Position numbers and translations under genes: made by a program
In this document: one piece after another, positions 52,126 to 59,973 of the stretch
How the letters are laid out: every line of letters begins with the position of its first letter
Numbering within the stretch: position 1 is the stretch's first letter
Source of the DNA: a virus
Virus record (IMG/VR): IMGVR_UViG_3300023174_000112
Span: 26,133-90,132 of that record
Strand: one strand, 5' to 3'
DNA length: 64,000 bases
Notes under the pieces: model-generated
Told to the model about the DNA's origin: nothing
The model's input: only the letters and a program-made list of their open reading frames with translations
Databases searched by the model: none

Positions 52126-52655
52126 ACTTGGCCCACGACGCCAGGCCATTTTTGACTTTTATCAAACACAGCAATTTCTTCTTTGACTATGGTCACATTC
52201 ATGTTGGCCAACAGTTGTTTGCGCCACCAGTCTGGTGATTCCACAATCAAGTGAGCATTGCGACCATCAGGCAAGTGTTTTTTTGCAGGATAGCAAGCAA
52301 TTCTAAACCATCCGGCAACAATTATTCGGTCACTGATCAACTGCAACGTGCTGGCCAGGTGTTCTGGTTCTATGTGCTCAAACACATCAGCACTGACCAC
52401 TGCATCAAATGATCTTTTGGGCATGCGATTGTGTTCAGGATTTCCTGGATCGTAACCTTCCACACGTATGTTGGGATATGCTTGTGAAATACTGGCCATC
52501 AAGGCACCGTGCCCGCAGCCAAAATCCATGATACTGGTAGGCAGATACTGATCAATAAATGGGCTGATGGCTCCCAGCATTTTGCTACCTCTGACAAATT
52601 GTCCTTGGCTGTGCATTTTGGCCAGTTGTGCTTGATATTCAGGATCAATTATCAT
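52098..52655 (-). CDS. Class I SAM-dependent methyltransferase
   Basis: 185 residues. Motif I SIMDFGCGHGALMASIS (DFGCGHG 44-50), VEGYDPGN (acidic loop) and FDAVVSADVFEHIEPEHL (post I) are the UbiE/COQ5-like arrangement. Last gene of the five-gene minus-strand glycan operon, coupled by ATGA to the gene before it. Acceptor unknown, probably a sugar. Confidence 0.8.
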   Translation of the reverse strand: MIIDPEYQAQLAKMHSQGQFVRGSKMLGAISPFIDQYLPTSIMDFGCGHGALMASISQAYPNIRVEGYDPGNPEHNRMPKRSFDAVVSADVFEHIEPEHLASTLQLISDRIIVAGWFRIACYPAKKHLPDGRNAHLIVESPDWWRKQLLANMNVTIVKEEIAVFDKSQKWPGVVGQVYDVTVEVK

Positions 52656-53329
52656 CGGTGATTTACTTCCACAAACTCATACTTACCAACAAATGTTTCT
52701 GGCACATCTTGCCAAGTACCGGACAACTGATCATCCATCCACTCTGGGTAGTAAGGTCGATCCTTGAACCACCAAAACAAATCACTGCCTGACCAATTGG
52801 CATAGTATTTTTTAAAAAATTCTCGTGTTCTGGGTTCACAAAAATAATCAGGGTCATACATGGTCTTTTTGTCTTTGGCTTGTCGTTGAAAATTTATACC
52901 AATAAAACAAAATTTTCCAGCATGTTGTTCTAACATTTCGCGGACCCAAGTCATATCGTCATCGGGTATACTGTTTAATACCTGTGTGCATATCACCCCG
53001 TCAAACTTTTTGTTTTTTGGAGGTTTCCGATTTAGTCCCTTGACGCATGGATCATATTTGAATACTTTGACCCCAAGGTATTGATCAAATGTTTGCCACT
53101 GGTCTATGGGCAACTCTTCGCCTGGTTCAGCACCATAAGGCAAAGGTTCAGTGTACTGTAATCCTTTGCCGCAGCCGTAGTCTAGTATGGTCTTGGCACC
53201 ATATCGAACCACTAGGTCTTTGATCTTTTTTTGATATTTGATAACATCGTAGCCCGCCCAGCTTTTGTTTTCTTGTTGAAACTGAGTGCCCAGTTTGACA
53301 CTTTTCTTGTAGTAAGAACTCACCGCCAT
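52652..53329 (-). CDS. Second class I methyltransferase
   Basis: 225 residues from ATG 53329; an upstream TTG at 53341 lies deeper in the FkbM gene. TILDYGCGKGLQYTEPLPYG (DYGCGKG 50-56), VKVFKYDPCVKGLNRKP, FDGVICTQVLNSIPDDDM and FCFIGINFQRQAKDKKT indicate a class I fold. Long aromatic C-terminus (YYANWSGSDLFWWFKDRPYY) of unknown use. Overlaps the FkbM gene by 10 nt. Confidence 0.78.
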   Translation of the reverse strand: MAVSSYYKKSVKLGTQFQQENKSWAGYDVIKYQKKIKDLVVRYGAKTILDYGCGKGLQYTEPLPYGAEPGEELPIDQWQTFDQYLGVKVFKYDPCVKGLNRKPPKNKKFDGVICTQVLNSIPDDDMTWVREMLEQHAGKFCFIGINFQRQAKDKKTMYDPDYFCEPRTREFFKKYYANWSGSDLFWWFKDRPYYPEWMDDQLSGTWQDVPETFVGKYEFVEVNHR

Positions 53330-53970
53330 CCCATGATCCAATCGTCACGCACTTGATCTAGTTTGATCATGCCCCATTCTTGCAACAGCGCCACTGCCGC
53401 AAACTGTCCGTATTGCTTGCTGTATGCATCATGTGGTTTTTGTTCTATCACTACTACAGGTCTGCAACGGCAAATGGTTTGTTCTGCACCTTGCAATATG
53501 CGATACTCGTAACCTTCGCAGTCAATTTTGATATAACTCACATCATGAAAATTCAGCGTATCCAGTCGAACCACTTGCACATCGCCGGTGCCCATGGTAG
53601 CAGGATCAAGATGGCTGTGTCCTGAATTATCTTCAGTGATGATCATGGTTCCTTGTGTGTCTTGATCGCCCAAGGCAATTGGTTGAACTTCAAAGTTCTT
53701 GCCTTGCACATTGTGCTCTAAACATTCTCTAAACACAGCCACTGGTTCAAATGCTATCACACGTTTGAAACTGCCAACAAAGTCGCGGCTCCACAAGCCC
53801 ACATTGGCACCAATGTCCAGGGCCAGGTCTCGATTTTTACACAGTTCAATACTTCGTCGACGCACAGCAACTTGATATTCAGCTGGGAGACCTTTGTCCA
53901 CACTTTTCTTCAACATTCGCGGAAGGTGTGTTTCAAAGTCCGGGAATTTCCATCCATAATGCTCAACCAT
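53320..53970 (-). CDS. FkbM-family methyltransferase
   Basis: 216 residues. ALDIGANVGLWSRDFVG (motif I at 50-66), VIAFEPVAVFRECLEHNV, VQVVRLDTLNFHDVSYIKID and the FkbM hallmark YIKIDCEGYEYRILQGA, followed by VVVIEQKP. FkbM enzymes O-methylate sugars or polyketides; in surface-glycan operons they methylate terminal sugars. It sits between paralogue C and two other methyltransferases with overlaps on both sides. Confidence 0.85.
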   Translation of the reverse strand: MVEHYGWKFPDFETHLPRMLKKSVDKGLPAEYQVAVRRRSIELCKNRDLALDIGANVGLWSRDFVGSFKRVIAFEPVAVFRECLEHNVQGKNFEVQPIALGDQDTQGTMIITEDNSGHSHLDPATMGTGDVQVVRLDTLNFHDVSYIKIDCEGYEYRILQGAEQTICRCRPVVVIEQKPHDAYSKQYGQFAAVALLQEWGMIKLDQVRDDWIMGWR

Positions 53971-54766
53971 TTAATATCTCCTCAGTTTGTTTAATTATAC
54001 GTTCGGCTGTGCCGTTTTTGAATTCGCTGATATGAAACTGAGCATAGGCCAAGTGATTGGCCCAGGCCTGTATCTGGTCTGTATCTGGAAACCACGGTGT
54101 TTCAATTTGTGCTAAATCCAAATTGGCCACAGGACGAGCTGCATTGCACGGAGCCAGCACAAACACAGGTGTGCCAGCCAACACAGATTCGGTTGCGGCA
54201 ATGCTGTTGAAGGTGACCACAGCGTGTGTATCAGTCATTGATTGCTCTACACGATTTGTTTTTCTTTCATTGCGGCTGCGAGTGCGTTCACGAACAACAA
54301 TGGGTCGATCTGTGTGTTGTTTGATGGTGTCAATGGTTTGCGTGAGCCAGACATCTAATTCTATGCCGTAAAATTTGCAAGGCTTTTCATCAGGAGCAAC
54401 AATCAGTATTGAACTGCCACGCCGCCGACGTGATATTTCAAGTCCTAGTCGGTGCCATCTATCACTGGCTCGGGGTATCACTTGATCGTGTTGCAAGTTG
54501 TTGGGCACAACGCGATGCCACAGTTTCCATCCATGTGGGTTGTTGAATCCTGGCCGATTGCCCAGGTATCCAGAGTCCATGTACCTAAATGGTCGCCCAT
54601 CAGCCCAGCATTGTTTGATGATCTTGTGTTTCATTATGCCACGCAACATCAAGGGTTCTGTGCTGTCCTCATAGCGCCATGACTCCAATGGTGTGGGCTG
54701 TTGTCCTAGTCCATGCGCATACATGTCAATGTATTCGTCATCGCCATTCTTGCTGAGAAAAATCAT
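53963..54766 (-). CDS. GT-B-like glycan enzyme, paralogue C
   Basis: 267 residues, ATGA overlap with the glycosyltransferase before it. LMLRGIMKHKIIKQCWADGR and FRYMDSGYLGNRPG match paralogue A closely; TDRPIVVRERTRS, AVVTFNSIAATESVLAGTPV and VANLDLAQIETP match A and B. Same family on the opposite strand, so the cassette has been duplicated and inverted. Reaction unknown. Confidence 0.68.
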   Translation of the reverse strand: MIFLSKNGDDEYIDMYAHGLGQQPTPLESWRYEDSTEPLMLRGIMKHKIIKQCWADGRPFRYMDSGYLGNRPGFNNPHGWKLWHRVVPNNLQHDQVIPRASDRWHRLGLEISRRRRGSSILIVAPDEKPCKFYGIELDVWLTQTIDTIKQHTDRPIVVRERTRSRNERKTNRVEQSMTDTHAVVTFNSIAATESVLAGTPVFVLAPCNAARPVANLDLAQIETPWFPDTDQIQAWANHLAYAQFHISEFKNGTAERIIKQTEEILNG

Positions 54767-55566
54767 CTCCAGTAACTTTCGTTTCTTTTGACTCGTAAAT
54801 CAGATGACCGACTCTTACCCAGACCTTTGCGTTCGCCTTTGAGGTGATCAATATACGCACCCCATTCGCAATTGATCAGTGGATGACCTTCGCCCATTTG
54901 CAAGTGTGCTGTCCAATTTAGTTCACGCAAGGCGTGTCGTTTTCTCACTGCGTCAAACACATAACTGTCATGCCATTCGTCTAAAGTAAAGATTCCTTGG
55001 TCAGCATCATCATACATGTGTTGGAAATCTTTTAACCAGAATCGCACCGCGGGTTGAGTAATGTGCATGCCATACAGGCCACATTCGGTAAATTTTTTAC
55101 TGCGTCCAGCAAAACAAAGATCGGTCGAATCTGGAAAAAACTCTGCCAACTTTTGAACAGTCATTGGGCTGTGGCACACCATGTCAGCATCCATCCAAAT
55201 CAACCACTCTGTTGTGGCATGTTCAGCGGCATGAAATATAGCATACACTTTGTGAGCAAATCTCACAGCATGCCATTTGAATCCTTTGCCTGCATCTTTT
55301 CTTTTTGATCTAATAGGATCTGCTGTGACATCACCATTGGCCTTGGGCACGTTGCGCCAGGTGTTTTTAAATGCAACCAACTCAGGACTTGACCCTTCTA
55401 AATTCAACACCTCTAAATTGGGTGCTGTTTCGGTCACACGACAACCTTCAGCATACACTTTGAGCAACACATCTTGTGGCCATGTTTGTAAAAAAGTTTC
55501 AATCATACGCCGTCCGTATTTCTCATGACCGCTGGCATTAAAGGTGGTAACTACAGTGTATTTCAT
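54763..55566 (-). CDS. Glycosyltransferase-like protein (GT-A, DxD)
   Basis: 267 residues from ATG 55566, which follows a TAAATA element by 5 nt. KYTVVTTFNASGHEKYGRRM, then HAAEHATTEWLIWMDADMVC with the metal-binding DAD (126-128), ECGLYGMHITQPAVRFWLKD and a C-terminal HPLINCEWGAYIDHLKGERK. First gene of the minus-strand glycan operon; donor unknown. Confidence 0.78.
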   Translation of the reverse strand: MKYTVVTTFNASGHEKYGRRMIETFLQTWPQDVLLKVYAEGCRVTETAPNLEVLNLEGSSPELVAFKNTWRNVPKANGDVTADPIRSKRKDAGKGFKWHAVRFAHKVYAIFHAAEHATTEWLIWMDADMVCHSPMTVQKLAEFFPDSTDLCFAGRSKKFTECGLYGMHITQPAVRFWLKDFQHMYDDADQGIFTLDEWHDSYVFDAVRKRHALRELNWTAHLQMGEGHPLINCEWGAYIDHLKGERKGLGKSRSSDLRVKRNESYWR

Positions 55567-55571
55567 CGGTG

Positions 55572-55577
55572 TATTTA
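55572..55577 (-). promoter_or_regulatory. Late promoter 5 nt before the glycosyltransferase
   Basis: GTAAATA on the minus strand, then CACCG and ATG 55566. It probably drives all five minus-strand glycan genes. Confidence 0.65.
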
Positions 55578-55579
55578 CA

Positions 55580-56431
55580 GTGATCAAAACCATAGCCTAT
55601 TTTCCTGCTCAGTGTGCAATGAATTCAAAATCTGTGATGGCAGCTTTTTTGGATTGTTGCCAAGCCGCGGGCATACAAACAAGAGAAAATGCCTGGGACG
55701 CAGATGCCGCTGTGATTTGGTCAGTGCTGTGGCACGGTAGAATGCGGCCAAACAAAGCAGTGTATGAGCACTATCGCAGTCAAAACCGACCAGTGATAAT
55801 CATTGAAGTGGGGGCATTGTATCGTGGCGAAACATGGAAAGTGTCTGTGAATCATATTACCAGTGCAGGATATTATGGACATCAGGAAAACTTGGATCGC
55901 AACCGCCCTGCACAATTACGCATAAGTTTGGCCAATCAGACCACTCCGAGTCCCGAAATTATCATTGCCGCACAGCATCAACGCAGTTTACAAGTGGCCG
56001 GCATTGACAGCATGGAATCTTGGATACTGACGCAAATTCAACTGTTGCGAAACTCAACCGATCGTCCCATACGTATAAGACCACACCCAAGGTCACCCGT
56101 AAATTTGTCAAGGTTACCTGCAGGAGTCAGCATGGAACAACCAAGACCTGTGCCCAATACCTATGATGGATTTGACATGCACTTCAATTGTCATGCAGTG
56201 GTGAACCTCAATTCAGGACCAGGCATACAGGCAGCAATTTCAGGTTGCAGGCCTGTTGTGGATCAATCAAGTTTGGCATATCCTGTGGCAGTGGGATATG
56301 CGGACATTGAACAACCTTATGAAGTAGACAGGGAAGCCTGGTTGATCAAGATATGCCACACTGAATACACAGTACAAGAACTACGAGAAGGACTATGGCT
56401 AAAAAGAATCCAATCCGCACTAACAACATAG
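55580..56431 (+). CDS. GT-B-like glycan enzyme, paralogue D
   Basis: 283 residues from GTG 55580 (start IKTIAYFPAQCAMNSKSV, aligning with the first strand of paralogue B); ATG 55619 would cut this strand off. TDRPIRIRPHPRS, AVVNLNSGPGIQAAISGCRP and the tail PVAVGYADIEQPYEVDREAW are the family motifs. Divergent from the minus-strand operon with only 13 nt between starts. Overlaps the next glycosyltransferase by 37 nt. Confidence 0.68.
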   Translation: MIKTIAYFPAQCAMNSKSVMAAFLDCCQAAGIQTRENAWDADAAVIWSVLWHGRMRPNKAVYEHYRSQNRPVIIIEVGALYRGETWKVSVNHITSAGYYGHQENLDRNRPAQLRISLANQTTPSPEIIIAAQHQRSLQVAGIDSMESWILTQIQLLRNSTDRPIRIRPHPRSPVNLSRLPAGVSMEQPRPVPNTYDGFDMHFNCHAVVNLNSGPGIQAAISGCRPVVDQSSLAYPVAVGYADIEQPYEVDREAWLIKICHTEYTVQELREGLWLKRIQSALTT

Positions 56432-57138
56432 TCGATTGTGCGTGTGTGATACATAGTTCAGGATACAGTTGGACTTATGTAGAACACTTGTACAACATGT
56501 TGACACGTAATTTACCACAAGGCATAAGATTCCATGTGTACACAGAACATGATCGATCAGTGCCGCCGCACATGATCAAGCATTGCTTGACTGAGTGGGA
56601 AGGTATTTCGGGCCTGAAACGATCATGGTGGTACAAAATGCAGTTGTTCAATCCTGAACATCATCAAGGCAACATGTTGTATTTTGATCTTGATTGTGTA
56701 ATAATAAATGATTTGAGTTGGATCACAGCGTTGCACACAGACTACTTCTGGACCATTAGGGATTTTAGATATTTACAAAGTGCTGGTTTTAGTGGAATGA
56801 ACTCTAGTGTGATGTGGTGGAACGTGAACAAATTTGCACACATATGGCACGACTTTGAAAAGCTCAATGTCAACGATGTCACACGCCGGTACCAAGGCGA
56901 TCAAGATTACATAGGTGCAGTACTGTCTCCCACTCAGCGTAGACATTTTGAACAACAGCATTTGCAAAGCTGGCGTTGGCAAGTGGCTGATGGCGGATTT
57001 GATTTTGCAAAAAGAAAACCCAAGCTGCCTGGCACAGGCGCACAGGTCAGCGGCGATGCCAGTATACTGGTATTCCACGGCCGTCCCAAACCGCACGAAT
57101 GCTTGGATTATCCAGTGGTTGCTTCGCACTGGCGATAG
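56395..57138 (+). CDS. Glycosyltransferase-like protein (GT-A, DxD)
   Basis: 247 residues. CACVIHSSGYSWTYVEHLYN, RSWWYKMQLFNPEHHQGNML, YFDLDCVIINDL (DLD at 98-100) and GMNSSVMWWNVNK show a GT-A fold like hexosyltransferases with a product-side HGRPKPHECL end. It starts inside paralogue D and is the last gene of the glycan block, just before the repeated promoters. Target unknown. Confidence 0.78.
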   Translation: MAKKNPIRTNNIVDCACVIHSSGYSWTYVEHLYNMLTRNLPQGIRFHVYTEHDRSVPPHMIKHCLTEWEGISGLKRSWWYKMQLFNPEHHQGNMLYFDLDCVIINDLSWITALHTDYFWTIRDFRYLQSAGFSGMNSSVMWWNVNKFAHIWHDFEKLNVNDVTRRYQGDQDYIGAVLSPTQRRHFEQQHLQSWRWQVADGGFDFAKRKPKLPGTGAQVSGDASILVFHGRPKPHECLDYPVVASHWR

Positions 57139-57155
57139 TAGTACTTAGGTAGTAC

Positions 57156-57184
57156 TTGACCAATAATTCCCAAAATGCTATAAT
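57156..57184 (+). promoter_or_regulatory. Sigma70-type promoter, repeat 3
   Basis: TTGACC, 17-nt spacer, TATAAT; identical in all 29 bases to 15466-15494. The preceding 4-6 bases (TAGTAC) are also shared with the copy at 57438. Confidence 0.92.
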
Positions 57185-57213
57185 TGTGGCTTACAAACAA
57201 ACAGGAGCCAGCC

Positions 57214-57423
57214 TTGGGATATCGTGTAGTTGACACCCTAGACGTCATGCGTGACAAATACGGCCCTCGCAAGGGCTTGGAAGGCCCGTTCAACTTCAGT
57301 GGTCGTGTGTTGTATTATGACAACAAACAGGGCCAGTACTACGATCCTACTACTGACTTCTACGTAGAGCAAGCAGAAATGGATGCTATCAACACCCGTT
57401 TCTTTGAACAGTTCAAAAAGTAA
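57214..57423 (+). CDS. Small protein with TTG start (69 aa)
   Basis: The TTG at 57214 sits at exactly the spacing (GGAG + 6 nt) that ATG has in the sister genes at 15522, 57497 and 57743, so it is taken as the start. Protein LGYRVVDTLDVMRDKYGPRK then GRVLYYDNKQGQYYDPTTDF and a helical end: a short beta hairpin that could bind a polymerase or nucleic acid. Unknown function. Monocistronic, sigma70 promoter; early expression inferred. Confidence 0.72.
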   Translation: MGYRVVDTLDVMRDKYGPRKGLEGPFNFSGRVLYYDNKQGQYYDPTTDFYVEQAEMDAINTRFFEQFKK

Positions 57424-57437
57424 TACTCTAGTAGTAC

Positions 57438-57466
57438 TTGACCAATAATTCCCAAAATGCTATAAT
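57438..57466 (+). promoter_or_regulatory. Sigma70-type promoter, repeat 4
   Basis: TTGACC, 17-nt spacer, TATAAT; identical in 29 bases to copies at 15466 and 57156. Confidence 0.92.
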
Positions 57467-57496
57467 AACCACATACAAAGCAAAAAGGAGCCAGCA

Positions 57497-57679
57497 ATGC
57501 AGATCACCACAGCAATCAAACAAATACAAAAAGAAGCAGACTTCATGGGCATGGGCCTGTTGGAAACTTTGCAAGATATCCAAAAGCACGGCAAGATGCT
57601 TTACTGTGAAAAAACAATGGAAGCATTTGTTGTTTTTGTGCAACAAGGACAAGAACTGTTTGCCCCGGTTGACCAATAA
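57497..57679 (+). CDS. Small helical protein (60 aa)
   Basis: AAAGGAG 6 nt before ATG. MQITTAIKQIQKEADFMGMG then TLQDIQKHGKMLYCEKTMEA, all-helical with a single Cys; its last codons (VDQ) lie on the -35 box of the next promoter. No family recognised. Promoter and compact layout suggest a host-directed early protein. Confidence 0.7.
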   Translation: MQITTAIKQIQKEADFMGMGLLETLQDIQKHGKMLYCEKTMEAFVVFVQQGQELFAPVDQ

Positions 57680-57697
57680 TCCAACATTTGCTATAAT
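57669..57697 (+). promoter_or_regulatory. Sigma70-type promoter, repeat 5
   Basis: TTGACC, 17-nt spacer, TATAAT; the first seven spacer bases vary slightly from repeats 1, 3 and 4. It drives the AAA+ ATPase gene with a 46-nt leader. Confidence 0.9.
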
Positions 57698-57742
57698 AGA
57701 CACATAAACAGTAAACAACAACGCATTTCAAAGGAGCCAACA

Positions 57743-58771
57743 ATGAGTGCAATTCGAGTTATCAAAGGTGAGTATCGCAACAAACCCGTTCGCAATATCG
57801 CTTTCAATCTTGTGTCAGGTTATCAAACTGGCGCCAAAGGTAATTTTGTGACAGTAGAAAACAATGGGACATTTCCTAATTGTCCCGACACCATCCGTAT
57901 CAAAGTCAACAACATTAAAGACATCGAGTATGTCAATGGAGAAGAAGTGAGTAACAACAACACCGTGGCATTTGTTGCCCCCCAAGCAGAGACTGAAACT
58001 GAAGATCAAATTATGACTCGTATTCGCGAGCGTTTTGACATCCTGAATGAGATGACAAAGGCTTGTGTCAACGGTGACATCCGTGCTATGATTGTATCGG
58101 GTCCTCCCGGAGTGGGCAAGAGCTTTGGCGTTGAGCGCGAGATCGAAAAGGCCACACTGTTTGACAAATTAGCAGGCAAGCGCCTTCGTGCCGAAGTTGT
58201 CAAAGGTAGTGCAACACCTATTGGTTTGTATCAAACCTTGTACAAGTATTCAGATGCCAATTGTGTGTTGGTGTTTGATGACTGTGACAGCATTTTGCTC
58301 GACGACGTGGCCCTGAACTTGCTGAAGGGTGCCTTAGACAGCGGCAAGAAACGTACTATTTCATGGTTGTCAGAATCCAGTGCTCTGCGCCGTGAAGGCA
58401 TTCCTGATCGTTTCGAATTCAAAGGCAGTGTTATCTTTATCACCAACTTGAAGTTTGACACAATGAAGAGTCAAAAATTGCGTGATCACTTGGATGCATT
58501 GCAATCACGCTGTCACTATCTTGACTTGACACTGGACACCATGCGTGACAAAGTGTTGCGTATCAAACAAATTGCCAAAGACGGCGTGTTGTTTGCAGAC
58601 TATGATTTTGAAGAGTGTGTGCAAGACGAGATTGTTGAGTTCATGGAAGCCAATCAGAATCGTTTGCGTGAGATGAGCCTGCGCATGGCGCTGAAGATTG
58701 CAGACTTGCGCAAGAGCTTTTCAGGCAATTGGAAACGCATGGCAGAAACTACATGTATGAAGAGTGCCTAA
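57743..58771 (+). CDS. AAA+ ATPase
   Basis: 342 residues, AAAGGAG 6 nt before ATG. Walker A GPPGVGKS at 120-127, Walker B CVLVFDDCDS (about 174-183), sensor-1-like SVIFITNLKFDTMKSQKLRD and an arginine-bearing HLDALQSRCHYLDL. The first ~95 residues form a separate beta-rich domain. AAA+ proteins of this size remodel protein or nucleic-acid complexes. The gene has its own strong promoter and may be co-transcribed with two tiny membrane genes up to the terminators. Confidence 0.85.
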   Translation: MSAIRVIKGEYRNKPVRNIAFNLVSGYQTGAKGNFVTVENNGTFPNCPDTIRIKVNNIKDIEYVNGEEVSNNNTVAFVAPQAETETEDQIMTRIRERFDILNEMTKACVNGDIRAMIVSGPPGVGKSFGVEREIEKATLFDKLAGKRLRAEVVKGSATPIGLYQTLYKYSDANCVLVFDDCDSILLDDVALNLLKGALDSGKKRTISWLSESSALRREGIPDRFEFKGSVIFITNLKFDTMKSQKLRDHLDALQSRCHYLDLTLDTMRDKVLRIKQIAKDGVLFADYDFEECVQDEIVEFMEANQNRLREMSLRMALKIADLRKSFSGNWKRMAETTCMKSA

Positions 58772-58772
58772 T

Positions 58773-58922
58773 ATGACAGCCTGGGACATTGTCAATCTTA
58801 TGTTTGCGTTTTTTAGTGCATACATAGCCTTGGAATGTTTCCGGTCCGGCGTAACATTTTGGGGTTGGTTTAATTTATTTGCCAGTGCCTCAAATGCGGC
58901 ATCGTTGGTTGCAAGGATCTAA
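58773..58922 (+). CDS. 49-residue membrane protein
   Basis: ATG 58773 one base after the ATPase stop; stop at 58920-58922. Starts MTAWDIVNLMFAFFSAYIAL, then ECFRSGVTFWGWFNLFASAS; two hydrophobic segments, few charges. Typical of small phage membrane proteins near terminators (holin, spanin or superinfection-exclusion candidates); not assignable. Confidence 0.55.
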   Translation: MTAWDIVNLMFAFFSAYIALECFRSGVTFWGWFNLFASASNAASLVARI

Positions 58923-58923
58923 C

Positions 58924-59013
58924 ATGGCTTGGCTTGCTGTGCTACTGTTGGTGATTGTAGGTGAGCCTTGGTTAGCATTGATGTTGGCATTTCTTATTTT
59001 GATACTTGAATAA
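58924..59013 (+). CDS. 29-residue membrane peptide
   Basis: ATG 58924 one base after the previous stop. MAWLAVLLLVIVGEPWLALM then LAFLILILE: a single long hydrophobic helix interrupted by GEPW. Could be a single-span micro-protein; small size makes chance possible, though tight packing supports it. Confidence 0.45.
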   Translation: MAWLAVLLLVIVGEPWLALMLAFLILILE

Positions 59014-59022
59014 GAGTTTTAC

Positions 59023-59055
59023 CCCGGGGATTGGTTGGCTCCGCCCCGGGTTTTT
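59023..59055 (+). terminator. Intrinsic terminator 1
   Basis: CCCGGGG (59023-59029) pairs with CCCCGGG (59044-59050), 14-nt loop, then T5. Confidence 0.75.
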
Positions 59056-59057
59056 AC

Positions 59058-59083
59058 ACAGGGACTTCGGTCCCTGTTTTTTT
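59058..59083 (+). terminator. Intrinsic terminator 2 (UUCG loop)
   Basis: CAGGGAC (59059-59065), TTCG tetraloop, GTCCCTG (59070-59076), then T7. Very stable. Its T-tract overlaps the -35 of the promoter at 59082. Confidence 0.9.
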
Positions 59084-59110
59084 GACTTTTGTTTTGCAAG
59101 AGTATATACT
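59082..59110 (+). promoter_or_regulatory. Sigma70-type promoter for the 59116 gene
   Basis: TTGACT, 17-nt spacer, TATACT, 5 nt before the ATG: a leaderless arrangement directly behind a strong terminator. Confidence 0.8.
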
Positions 59111-59115
59111 GTGTT

Positions 59116-59973
59116 ATGTCTCAGCGTCTTGTAATTAAATTAGACAACAATTTTGAATTGTGTTTTAACATAAGAAGCACACCCTTGGCCGAGTTGTGGC
59201 TTGAACGTATGCATCAACGTCATGCCTGGCCCATGGACAATCCAGATCGATTCTATGGCTTTGGCACTGTTCAACAAGAACAACAACGTGCAGTTGATAT
59301 GATCCAACAATGCATTGCCACAATAAATAATCATAGACCAATTGTTGATCGTGAGTTTGAGTACACACAAGATGGTCTTAATTACTTGCACAATATATTT
59401 GAACGCTATCACGGGCTGTTGGATCAACAAACATCTGAATATTGGCACTCAGCACCTGACACAGTTAGACAAGCCTTGGCCAATTTAAACTTAGCAGTGC
59501 ATCGAGCCGAAGCCGCACAGCGTTCTCCAAGGCCAGAATTTATCTGTACTTGGTTCGGTATGCCTAAAACACAATGCTTATCCTCAGAACTACAACATCA
59601 GTATGGCGAGCCAGCAATTAAATTTGGAACAGTATATCTAAACTATTGTGAAATTGGTAAGACCGTGGAAGACTTGACCCGAGACAATGATCAGTACATA
59701 GGCGAAGAGGCATTTCGACCTTTTGGACATTACAGTGCTGATTTTTTTGTTGCATTTTATGACTTGGACTTGACATCGATGTATCCTCGTATTCAAAATT
59801 ACATTGAATCTCAACAAAACTTTTTCAACAAGTATAATATATACAATGCCTACAACATCCAAGCAAGCCCGTTGCGTTTTCCTGTGGCAGATTTAGAATG
59901 TACAACCGGTCAAGAACAATTGATAACTCAAATAAGGTCACGACAACTTGTGCGTGAAGTAACTGTACAATGA
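59116..59973 (+). CDS. Unknown protein upstream of uvsW (285 aa)
   Basis: ATG 59116 lies 5 nt after the -10 box. Starts MSQRLVIKLDNNFELCFNIR; a helical centre (QQEQQRAVDMIQQCIATINN), FICTWFGMPKTQCLSSELQH and YDLDLTSMYPRIQNYIESQQ. Acidic and aromatic; no catalytic motif I can name. It overlaps uvsW by ATGA, and a gene of this type precedes uvsW in other aquatic T4-like phages, so a replication-linked role is possible. Confidence 0.7.
   Translation: MSQRLVIKLDNNFELCFNIRSTPLAELWLERMHQRHAWPMDNPDRFYGFGTVQQEQQRAVDMIQQCIATINNHRPIVDREFEYTQDGLNYLHNIFERYHGLLDQQTSEYWHSAPDTVRQALANLNLAVHRAEAAQRSPRPEFICTWFGMPKTQCLSSELQHQYGEPAIKFGTVYLNYCEIGKTVEDLTRDNDQYIGEEAFRPFGHYSADFFVAFYDLDLTSMYPRIQNYIESQQNFFNKYNIYNAYNIQASPLRFPVADLECTTGQEQLITQIRSRQLVREVTVQ

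Noticed and set aside
48756-57138. Complete O-antigen or capsule locus of host origin
   Set aside because: No polymerase, flippase or transport genes; late promoters and overlaps belong to the phage.
58773-59013. Named holin or spanin genes
   Set aside because: Size and hydrophobicity fit but no diagnostic motif; kept as unknown membrane proteins.
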